Assembly: GCA_020056515.1 (NCBI GenBank) | Contig: JAGVHP010000036.1 | Location: 1-9,693 of the forward strand | Reading direction: 5' to 3' | Source: Candidatus Shapirobacteria bacterium | GTDB lineage: Bacteria > Patescibacteriota > Microgenomatia > UBA12405 | Length of the DNA stretch: 9,693 nt | Shown: piece after piece, positions 1 to 5,940 of the stretch | Numbering within the stretch: position 1 is the stretch's first letter | Layout: the number at the start of each line of letters is the position of its first letter | Position numbers and translations under genes: made by a program | The notes under the pieces: model-generated | Told to the model about the DNA's origin: nothing | What the model saw: the letters and a program-made list of their open reading frames with translations, nothing else | The model's database searches: none

Positions 1-327
1 GTTGACCCCAATTCTTGGCAGGTTTGTTTGTTTGACCTCTCCACTTCTAAAAAAGTTTTTGACCACCACTGCTCTCTTATTTCCGTTCCTGTTTCATTAC
101 CCTCTTCACCCTCCACTGTTCTGAGAACTTCTCTGCCCAGCGGTCTCGATATCAAAGAAAATATTATTTCTCAAAATAATTCCATTGATTTTTCTACCAT
201 TATTGTTTCTCCCATCCGCCGCCTTCTTTTGGTTGTTAAAATATTTGGTTCTTCTCCTCTTTCTGATTCCCAAAAACTTATTCCTGAAGTCGCCCAAGCC
301 CTCTACTGGCGCTTCTCCAATCCTTAA
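1..327 (+). CDS. C-terminal end of an unrecognised protein (partial, enters from left edge)
   Basis: This frame is open from the first base of the window to a TAA at 325-327, giving about 108 residues and no visible start. The TTG at 28 can be read as a start, but the frame continues to the left, so I treat the gene as truncated by the window. Third positions are strongly pyrimidine-rich, as in the clear plus-strand genes from 5933 onward, which favours this frame over the antisense readings. The visible protein has a Ser/Pro-rich stretch, a mid-section with a short hydrophobic run (IRRLLLVVKIF), and ends in ALYWRFSNP. I recognise no family. Its stop lies only four bases from the stop of the convergent penicillin-binding protein gene, an arrangement expected of two real convergent genes. 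It could still be a fortuitous open frame opposite an unannotated region. Confidence 0.5.
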   Translation, partial: VDPNSWQVCLFDLSTSKKVFDHHCSLISVPVSLPSSPSTVLRTSLPSGLDIKENIISQNNSIDFSTIIVSPIRRLLLVVKIFGSSPLSDSQKLIPEVAQALYWRFSNP

Positions 328-331
328 AAAA

Positions 332-2461
332 TTATGGTCCCGGGGTGGTGGTGGGGGTCGGAGTGGGGGCACAGATGATACCTTTCTCCCGGCCGTCAGT
401 AAAATACTCACTGCTGCCACAACTATTAGCCCGATATACCCCTGTCGGTACTGGCCAAGGAACGTCTTTTCTGTCTTTCAAAAGAATTGTCATTATTCGG
501 TTCCAAATAGGTGTTGCCCCACTAATTCCTGATGCCACCCAGCTCATTGGGGTGCTGTCATTGTTACCCACCCAAGCCGACACCATAATTTCCGGTGTCC
601 AGCCGATACACCAGTTATCTTTCAGGTTATTAGTTGTCCCCGTTTTAACCGCTACTGTTTTTCCGGAAATTTTCAACTTTGACCCTGTTCCGAAAATAGG
701 TGCCCGAGCGCTATCATCACTTAAGGCCTGATTTATCAAAAAGGCATACTTTGGTTCTGTTACCGCTATTTTTTCTGTCTTTTTAGAATAAACTTTTTTC
801 CCCAGATAGTTATCCACTTCCAAAATCGGATTTACTACCACCCGATCTCCCAGTTGAGAAAAAGTAGTGTAGGCCTCTGCCAGCTCCGTCATTTTTACTT
901 CTCCGCTACCCAAGGCCAGTGATAACCCAAAACGGCTCCGGTCTTTCCAGGTAGTAATTCCCATAGATTCAGCCATATCAATCATATTTTCTACTCCATT
1001 TTCATTCAAGGTTTTTACTGAGGCTATGTTTAGTGATGAAGCCAAGGCGGTTTTTAAGGTCACTTTACCCAAACTTTTTCCGGTGTAATTTTGTGGGCTA
1101 TAAGGCGGCTGTCCCCTTACATAATAAGTAATCGGCGAATCGTCAATAATGGTAGTTAAGCTTTTCCCGTTTTGGAATGCTAGAAGATAATTAATCGGTT
1201 TTATTGAGGACCCCGGTTGCCTCAAAGCCGTGGTCACATTATATTTTCCTGTCATTTCCGTGGCCCAATAATCCTTTGATCCCACCATGGCTAAAATATC
1301 GCCATTGGTTGGGTCAACCACCAAAGCCGCCCCGTTACTAATCCGTAATTTTTTTACCCTGGAGACCTCGTCACTGACTATATTTTGAGCCATGTTCTGC
1401 ACCGTCAGATCCAAACTGGTTATCACCCTTAATCCTCTTCGTTCGATATTGTCAAAGCCAAGTTTTTCTCTTAAATAATCCCGAACATAAAAAACAAAAT
1501 GAGGAGCCTTAATTTCTCTACTCTCAATCACCACTTCCACCCTGTTATTAATTATTTCTTCGGCACTCCCTTTCTCAATAGTCCCCGCCAAAAGCATTTG
1601 TTCTACCACTTGTTTTTGTCGTCCATAAGCCAATTCCAAATTATTATTGCCGGGGGAGTAGGAACTGGGTGCCGCCGGTAATCCCGCTAAAAATGTAGCT
1701 TCTGCCAAATTAATTTTATCGACTTCTTTTCCGAAATACTTTATTGCCGCCTCGTTTACTCCATAAGTTTCTCCACCGTAAGCTACCTGATTAAAATATC
1801 TTTCCAATATTTCTTCCTTATTTAATTTTCTTTCCACCATCAGAGCCAGTATTGCCTCTTTTATTTTCCTTTTCCAAGTTTTTTCTCCGGACAAAAATAC
1901 GTTTTTAACCAACTGTTGGGTAATAGTTGATCCGCCTCTCAGGCCGTTGGCTCCGTTTTTAAAATTATGCCAAATGGCCAGAACTATACCCTTAATTGAT
2001 AATCCCCGATGTTGGTAAAATTCTTTGTCCTCAATCGCTAGTGTTGCCTCGATTAGATAATCAGGGATTTTTTCCAAAGATACCCAGCTTCTGTCTTCAT
2101 CCTTGTAAAATTTATACAAGAGATTCCCGTTTCGGTCGTAAATCTTTGTTGACAGTTTTGGCGGATTATAAATTTCGTTAACACTGGGTAAATCCGTGAT
2201 AATTTCTCTCATAAACCACCACCCGATTCCGCTTGCCGACAGCATCAACAAAGTCAGTGACAAATAAAGTAGTTTATTATTACCGGGCTTTATTTTTTTA
2301 GGAGAAGTTTTAATGTTTATTTTTGTCGAGAATATTATCTTTTTTGTTATCGGTTTTTCTTTTTTTATTTTCGGCCAATGGATTTTATTAATTCCCCCAA
2401 CTACTAATTTCCCGGTTTGGTATATTGGCTGACCCAAAGCTATTAATGTTTTTTTAATCAT
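332..2461 (-). CDS. Class A (bifunctional) penicillin-binding protein, PBP1A family, second of a tandem pair
   Basis: This 709-residue protein polymerises lipid II glycan and crosslinks the stem peptides on the outer face of the membrane. A long basic cytoplasmic tail (1-63) precedes one membrane anchor (about 64-84). The GT51 glycosyltransferase domain spans about 103-285, with AIEDKEFYQHRG (catalytic Glu144), GGSTITQQLVKN (176-187) and a KRKIKEA motif (197-203). The transpeptidase domain spans about 375-655 with all three motifs: SSIK (nucleophile Ser418), SLN (476-478) and KTG (606-608). The tail has Cys681 and Cys697 and ends in a Pro/Thr-rich stretch, typical of a flexible extracytoplasmic end. 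ATG 2461 overlaps the upstream gene's stop by 8 bp (ATGATTAA), and no Shine-Dalgarno precedes it, so translation is probably coupled. Both activities look intact. The family is certain; the mrcA/ponA-type symbol cannot be fixed between the two paralogues. Confidence 0.97.
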   Translation of the reverse strand: MIKKTLIALGQPIYQTGKLVVGGINKIHWPKIKKEKPITKKIIFSTKINIKTSPKKIKPGNNKLLYLSLTLLMLSASGIGWWFMREIITDLPSVNEIYNPPKLSTKIYDRNGNLLYKFYKDEDRSWVSLEKIPDYLIEATLAIEDKEFYQHRGLSIKGIVLAIWHNFKNGANGLRGGSTITQQLVKNVFLSGEKTWKRKIKEAILALMVERKLNKEEILERYFNQVAYGGETYGVNEAAIKYFGKEVDKINLAEATFLAGLPAAPSSYSPGNNNLELAYGRQKQVVEQMLLAGTIEKGSAEEIINNRVEVVIESREIKAPHFVFYVRDYLREKLGFDNIERRGLRVITSLDLTVQNMAQNIVSDEVSRVKKLRISNGAALVVDPTNGDILAMVGSKDYWATEMTGKYNVTTALRQPGSSIKPINYLLAFQNGKSLTTIIDDSPITYYVRGQPPYSPQNYTGKSLGKVTLKTALASSLNIASVKTLNENGVENMIDMAESMGITTWKDRSRFGLSLALGSGEVKMTELAEAYTTFSQLGDRVVVNPILEVDNYLGKKVYSKKTEKIAVTEPKYAFLINQALSDDSARAPIFGTGSKLKISGKTVAVKTGTTNNLKDNWCIGWTPEIMVSAWVGNNDSTPMSWVASGISGATPIWNRIMTILLKDRKDVPWPVPTGVYRANSCGSSEYFTDGREKGIICAPTPTPTTTPGP
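342..369 (+). other. G-rich tract opposite the PBP Pro/Thr tail
   Basis: The plus strand carries GGGG, GGGGG and GGGGG runs separated by GG-containing spacers, starting 15 nt after the stop of the plus-strand partial gene. It is the complement of the codons for the PTPTPTTTPGP tail. A two- or three-layer G-quadruplex is conceivable in the readthrough transcript, but the composition is fully explained by Pro/Thr codons. Confidence 0.3.
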
Positions 2462-4586
2462 TGATTTTGGGACAATCTAAACAAATCCATTCTCCGGTCG
2501 CTTCCCGTACCGCCGCGTGTTCCTGCCACTCGGCATTGGGATTATTTTCCCCCTCTTTAATCGGCTGCCCCGTTGTTTTATCGATTAAAATCATATTTTT
2601 TACAGATATTTTTTTATCCGGTAAAAACCCTTTTTTAAAATACTCATAATAACTGTCGCAACCCTCCTCCGGGGGAAGCTGTCCTGTTAAATTACATACC
2701 GTCACTCCAATCACTCCTTCCGGTTTGGCAAAGTTTTTGACTGATCTATCTTCTAGTAGTTTTGTCATAATTTTATTCCAAATCGGCGCCGCCCCGCTGG
2801 TTCCTGAGACTACCCCGCTCATTCTGGAGTTGTCATTATTACCCACCCAGGTTACTGCCACATAATCCGGAGTATAGCCGATGGTCCAATTATCCCGCAG
2901 ATCATTGGTAGTTCCGGTTTTTACTGCTACTTCCGGATGTTTTTTGATATTAAGCATTGATCCGCTGCCAAAAACCATACTCCTGGCTCCGTCATCGGAC
3001 AATATTTTTGACATAATAAATGCAGTTTCGGAGCCTATTACTCTATTTCCGGGGACATATTTATATTCCTCCAACACCTTATCGCTTTTATCAGTCACTT
3101 TCAAAATCGAGGTCAATGGTTGTAATACTCCCATATTAGCCAAAGCTCCGAAGGCCGTACTCATATCAGTCATATAGACCTCTCCACCACCAAGAGTTAA
3201 AGATAGTCCGAAATCATCCGGATTAGTAAATGTACTGATTCCCATGGCCGAAGCCGATGCTACAAATTCCCGGAGTCCGTTAATCTTAAGCATCTTTACC
3301 GCCGGAATGTTTAATGAGTTCCCGAGCGAATGACGGAGATTTTGCAGACCAAAATATTTATTTCCATAATTTGTTGGGCAATAAGACCTTTGGTTTTCGA
3401 CCTTAAAACAGGTTTCAGTATCGTTAAATACGGAAGCCGCTGTCACCTTTCCCGTCTCTATTCCTACCGCATAATTTAAAGGTTTAATGGCTGATCCCGG
3501 CTGGCGTAAAGCCGTTACTACGTTGTATTTACCTTCAATTTCGGAATCAAAATAATCCTTTGATCCCACCATCGCCAATATTTGTCCACTCTTACTTTCG
3601 GAAACCAAAGCTGCGCCATTGGTTACGTTATATTTAGCTAATTTCCCTACTTCGGTTGCTACCTGCGCCTGGACATAGTTTTGTAAATCCAGATCCAGTG
3701 TTGTCCACACTTTTAACCCCCCCTCCGTTACTTTTTTTAAACCGTATTTATCTATCAATTTTTCCTTAACGTAAAAAACAAAATGAGGAGCTAGAAGCTT
3801 ATCCTTTTTCACATAATAGTTTAATTTTTCTGCTGCTGCCGCTTGTCTTTCCGAGGACGTGATAAATTTTAATTCTTCCATCCGTGCCAGCACCATCTCC
3901 TGTCTATTTTTAGCTGCATCCGGATGAGCAAAGGGGGAGTAGTGTGTCGGTGATCCCGGTAATCCGGCTAAAAGCGCTGCTTCTGCCAAACCCAAATCAG
4001 AAACCTCTTTATTAAATATTCCCCTTGCCGCCACCTCCACTCCCCACAGAGTGCCCCCATAAGGAGTTTGGTTAAGATACATTGCCAATATCTCCTTTTT
4101 GCTATACATCATTTCAGTCGCCACGGTCAATACGGCCTCTTTTATTTTTCTTAGAAGCGTTCTCTCCGGGGACAACAAAGCGTTTTTCACCAATTGCTGG
4201 GTTAAGGTTGACCCTCCTTGCAATCTCCTTTCAACTATCGTCCGATAAAGTCCCCGTAGGATTCCTTTGACATCAAATCCGAAATGATTATAAAATCCGG
4301 CATCTTCAATTGCCAACGTCGCTTGCACCAATTTTTCCGGAATCGATTCAAATACTACTTCTTGCCGTCTTTTGTCAGTATAAATTTCATAAATCAATTT
4401 ACCGTTTCGGTCCAGTATTTGTGAGGATTCGGGAAAATCACCCGAAGACAATTTTGAAGGATTTGGAATATCCCTCGTGATCCAAACTATTATCGCTATT
4501 ACCAACATCCCTAAAACTAAACTACCCCAAATTAAACTTTTCTTCTTTTTCTTTAAACGTTTTAATTTTGTTTTCGATTTCTTCAT
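2454..4586 (-). CDS. Class A (bifunctional) penicillin-binding protein, PBP1A family, first of a tandem pair
   Basis: This 710-residue peptidoglycan glycosyltransferase/transpeptidase is paralogous to the gene immediately downstream. A short, very basic N-terminus (KLKRLKKKKK, 7-16) precedes a membrane anchor at about 17-36. The GT51 domain (about 53-235) carries AIEDAGFYNHFG with catalytic Glu94 and GGSTLTQQLVKN (124-135). The transpeptidase domain (about 322-605) carries SAIK (nucleophile Ser365), SLN (424-426) and KTG (556-558). Unlike its neighbour it has a roughly 80-residue C-terminal extension with Cys631, Cys643 and a terminal CLDC (702-705). Extra cysteines lie at 393 and 403 in the transpeptidase domain. 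ATG 4586 is the only sensible start: an in-frame TAG lies 12 nt upstream and the next Met (27) is inside the anchor. The gene therefore overlaps the preceding one by 65 bp. A purine-rich GGAAGGGAG (4602-4610) lies upstream, but 15 nt from the ATG, longer than usual. Confidence 0.97.
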   Translation of the reverse strand: MKKSKTKLKRLKKKKKSLIWGSLVLGMLVIAIIVWITRDIPNPSKLSSGDFPESSQILDRNGKLIYEIYTDKRRQEVVFESIPEKLVQATLAIEDAGFYNHFGFDVKGILRGLYRTIVERRLQGGSTLTQQLVKNALLSPERTLLRKIKEAVLTVATEMMYSKKEILAMYLNQTPYGGTLWGVEVAARGIFNKEVSDLGLAEAALLAGLPGSPTHYSPFAHPDAAKNRQEMVLARMEELKFITSSERQAAAAEKLNYYVKKDKLLAPHFVFYVKEKLIDKYGLKKVTEGGLKVWTTLDLDLQNYVQAQVATEVGKLAKYNVTNGAALVSESKSGQILAMVGSKDYFDSEIEGKYNVVTALRQPGSAIKPLNYAVGIETGKVTAASVFNDTETCFKVENQRSYCPTNYGNKYFGLQNLRHSLGNSLNIPAVKMLKINGLREFVASASAMGISTFTNPDDFGLSLTLGGGEVYMTDMSTAFGALANMGVLQPLTSILKVTDKSDKVLEEYKYVPGNRVIGSETAFIMSKILSDDGARSMVFGSGSMLNIKKHPEVAVKTGTTNDLRDNWTIGYTPDYVAVTWVGNNDNSRMSGVVSGTSGAAPIWNKIMTKLLEDRSVKNFAKPEGVIGVTVCNLTGQLPPEEGCDSYYEYFKKGFLPDKKISVKNMILIDKTTGQPIKEGENNPNAEWQEHAAVREATGEWICLDCPKIND
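4522..4586 (-). other. 65-bp two-frame overlap of the DUF5667-like gene and a PBP gene
   Basis: The same bases encode the KE-rich C-terminus of the DUF5667-like protein (YEEIENKIK...EEKFNLG, ending in TAG) and the Lys/Arg-rich cytoplasmic tail plus the first anchor residues of the penicillin-binding protein. The overlap is forced: the PBP frame has a TAG 12 nt upstream of its ATG and no other start before Met27. The A-rich sequence reads as Lys/Glu in one frame and Lys/Arg in the other, so neither frame needs unusual codons. Confidence 0.85.
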
Positions 4587-5115
4587 ATTTATTTTTATCT
4601 ACTCCCTTCCCGCCCATTTTTCTTATCACTTGATCATAGATAATAACCGCCCGTCTCACCTTATTTCTCAAATCAATGCTTCTATTATCTCTCTCTCCCC
4701 CAAGCATTGTCCAGGCATATTCTAGTTTATCTACCGCTTTTTCTCCTGATTTCAAAGCTTTTGCCTTCTGGCCCTTATTATTCAAAACCACACTTTCAGC
4801 CAGTTTTTTGTCGGCCAAAAACATTGCCATTTTAACTTTTTCAAATTTGTCCCGGCTAAATTGCAGCCAAAGATAGTCACGAATCTCCTTAATACTATAA
4901 AAAATATTTGTTGACAACATTCTTACTTGGGGTATCCGGTATACCTCAATTATTCGCTCACCGTTACTTTTTTCTATCTCTACTTCCAATATATCTCCCC
5001 TTAATTTTCCTTCATTGTCCTCCTGGGTGTTTATTTCCAAAGACGCCCGGACAAAAGACACAAAAATTATGACTATTCCCAGCACCAACACCACCAATGT
5101 GTATATTTTTCTCAC
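4522..5115 (-). CDS. DUF5667-like membrane-anchored helical protein
   Basis: This 197-residue protein has a hydrophobic N-terminal segment (about 5-23) that fits a signal anchor or signal peptide, then an acidic stretch (26-62). The core at about 64-108 is a helical, Lys-rich block with the pattern NIFYSIKEIRDYLWL followed by FLADKKLAES. It resembles the DUF5667 family, in which a P-x-x-x-x-Y-x-x-K block is followed by a helix ending in LAdkRLaEa. I place it there by pattern memory, and the family has no established function. The rest (110-197) is charged and helical, probably coiled coil, ending in a KE-rich tail. The start is GTG 5115, five bases after the upstream stop; GAGGGA sits almost against it, so the exact start is uncertain. 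The last 65 bp overlap the start of the downstream penicillin-binding protein in another frame. The context suggests an envelope role, but this is inference. Confidence 0.82.
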   Translation of the reverse strand: MRKIYTLVVLVLGIVIIFVSFVRASLEINTQEDNEGKLRGDILEVEIEKSNGERIIEVYRIPQVRMLSTNIFYSIKEIRDYLWLQFSRDKFEKVKMAMFLADKKLAESVVLNNKGQKAKALKSGEKAVDKLEYAWTMLGGERDNRSIDLRNKVRRAVIIYDQVIRKMGGKGVDKNKYEEIENKIKTFKEKEEKFNLG

Positions 5116-5120
5116 TCCCT

Positions 5121-5921
5121 CTATTTTACTCTTTTTTGAGTCTCATGGAAAAATGCCTGATGTTTGTTAATATATTTTATCGGTCCTTTCAATCTGATAT
5201 ATCCGATTTGTATCCAATATGCCACCTCGTTTAACAATATCCAAAATAAATTTTTTTTCGGTTTGATACTTGATACTTGATACTTGATACTTGATACTTT
5301 TCTATATCCATTGGCCACATATATTTCTGCCCATTGATTTTTGCTGATAAACTCTCCATAGATCCCGTCTCGATCCAATATTACCTTCATCATAATCAGA
5401 TCGACCGCACTTTTTCTTGCTCTTTTCCCGTCTGGCAGTCCCAACCTGTCTTCTTCCAACCATAGATTAAAACAAAGCTCATCAGCTCTCTCTTTTTGCC
5501 CATATTTTCGGTGGGGGATTTTTTTTCTTTTTAAGTACCACCACAATCTTAATCTTGTCTGCCACAAAGTTCCCGGTGTGCAAATCAGAAGTATATCAAT
5601 ATCCTCATCTTTTCTGGAGTTTTCTGCGGCCACCGATCCGGTCACCCCTACCAAACGGATACTTGGAGCCCGACTCAAATAATCGTCACAAAATTTCTTT
5701 GCTCTTAACTGTTTCCGGTTGTCAATTTTTCTTTCCTTGGTTGTTTTCAATTTCGCTCCCATCTTATTTATCTCCGCCACTACTTCTTTCTGACTAAACC
5801 TTTTTTTTGAAAACAATCTAAACCAAACCTGGTTAGCTGTTAACCTGGCTTTGTATTTTTTTGCATAATCAATCGTGTCGACAATCGATTTTCGGAGCTC
5901 TCTCACACTGATATAATACAA
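5121..5921 (-). CDS. Pol-beta-superfamily nucleotidyltransferase (NTP_transf_2-like)
   Basis: This 266-residue protein has a helical N-terminal region (1-85) that may be winged-helix-like, then the nucleotidyltransferase signature: GVTGSVA with Gly95-Ser96, then DEDIDILLI with metal-binding Asp107 and Asp109. A third carboxylate could be Asp147 in the DELCFNLWL block. The family transfers a nucleotide to an unknown acceptor (nucleic acid, protein or small molecule). The C-terminal block WIQIGYIRL...AFFHE resembles the end of similar CPR proteins as I remember them, suggesting the frame is intact to its TAG. A five-unit GTATCAA repeat encodes residues about 207-219 between the catalytic part and this block. 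TTG 5921 has GAGGA only 3 nt upstream; GTG 5906 (Val6) is a credible alternative. The gene is first in the minus operon, 5 bp before the DUF5667-like gene. The family is fairly certain; the substrate is unknown. Confidence 0.85.
   Translation of the reverse strand: MYYISVRELRKSIVDTIDYAKKYKARLTANQVWFRLFSKKRFSQKEVVAEINKMGAKLKTTKERKIDNRKQLRAKKFCDDYLSRAPSIRLVGVTGSVAAENSRKDEDIDILLICTPGTLWQTRLRLWWYLKRKKIPHRKYGQKERADELCFNLWLEEDRLGLPDGKRARKSAVDLIMMKVILDRDGIYGEFISKNQWAEIYVANGYRKVSSIKYQVSSIKPKKNLFWILLNEVAYWIQIGYIRLKGPIKYINKHQAFFHETQKRVK
5263..5297 (-). repeat. Heptanucleotide tandem repeat, five copies of GTATCAA
   Basis: Five perfect contiguous 7-bp units (TTGATAC on the plus strand) lie inside the nucleotidyltransferase gene and encode a peptide around VSSIKYQVSSIK. 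Seven is not a multiple of three, so gain or loss of one or two units would shift the frame, while three units would add or remove seven residues. Confidence 0.97.
5909..5917 (+). promoter_or_regulatory. Extended -10 promoter for the plus-strand glycosyltransferase operon
   Basis: TGATATAAT matches the extended -10 consensus (TGn followed by TATAAT) exactly. No good -35 is present: TTTTCG at 5889-5894 with 17-bp spacing matches only three of six positions, which is acceptable for an extended -10 promoter. Transcription would start near 5924, about 9 nt before ATG 5933, leaving a nearly leaderless mRNA with no Shine-Dalgarno. The box lies within the first codons of the divergent nucleotidyltransferase gene if TTG 5921 is its start. 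Confidence 0.6.
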
Positions 5922-5940
5922 CCATCCTCAAAATGAACAA
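5913..5940 (-). promoter_or_regulatory. Possible divergent promoter for the minus-strand operon
   Basis: Read on the minus strand, TATTAT (5918-5913, five of six consensus bases) overlaps the plus-strand TATAAT with a 1-bp offset. TTGTTC (5940-5935) lies 16 nt upstream as a weak -35 with the TTG core conserved. Transcription would begin near 5906, exactly at the alternative GTG start of the nucleotidyltransferase, giving a leaderless message. This is a pattern-based suggestion only. Confidence 0.35.

Noticed and set aside
1..300. A minus-strand frame at the left edge that is open except for one in-frame TGA, suggesting either a broken gene or UGA recoding
   Set aside because: TGA clearly terminates the GT-C gene at 8896-8898 in an ATGA overlap, so the code is standard. 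The frame lies opposite the plus-strand partial gene, whose codon use fits the neighbouring genes better.
28..327. A complete small gene starting at TTG 28
   Set aside because: The same frame continues unbroken to base 1, so the TTG is more likely an internal codon of a gene entering from the left.
106..420. A 104-codon minus-strand frame overlapping the 3' end of the PBP gene
   Set aside because: It is Pro/Arg/Asn-rich low-complexity sequence in another frame of the PBP tail and has no recognisable feature.
2281..2460. T-rich runs on the plus strand considered as terminators or a gene-free spacer
   Set aside because: They are the complement of Lys/Ile codons in the basic N-terminal tail of the PBP, with no hairpin in front of them.
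1267..3791. Identical 20-22 bp stretches at 1267-1288/3551-3572 and 1488-1507/3772-3791 considered as mobile or att-type direct repeats
   Set aside because: They encode the same conserved peptide positions in paralogous proteins, so homology of the tandem PBPs explains them.
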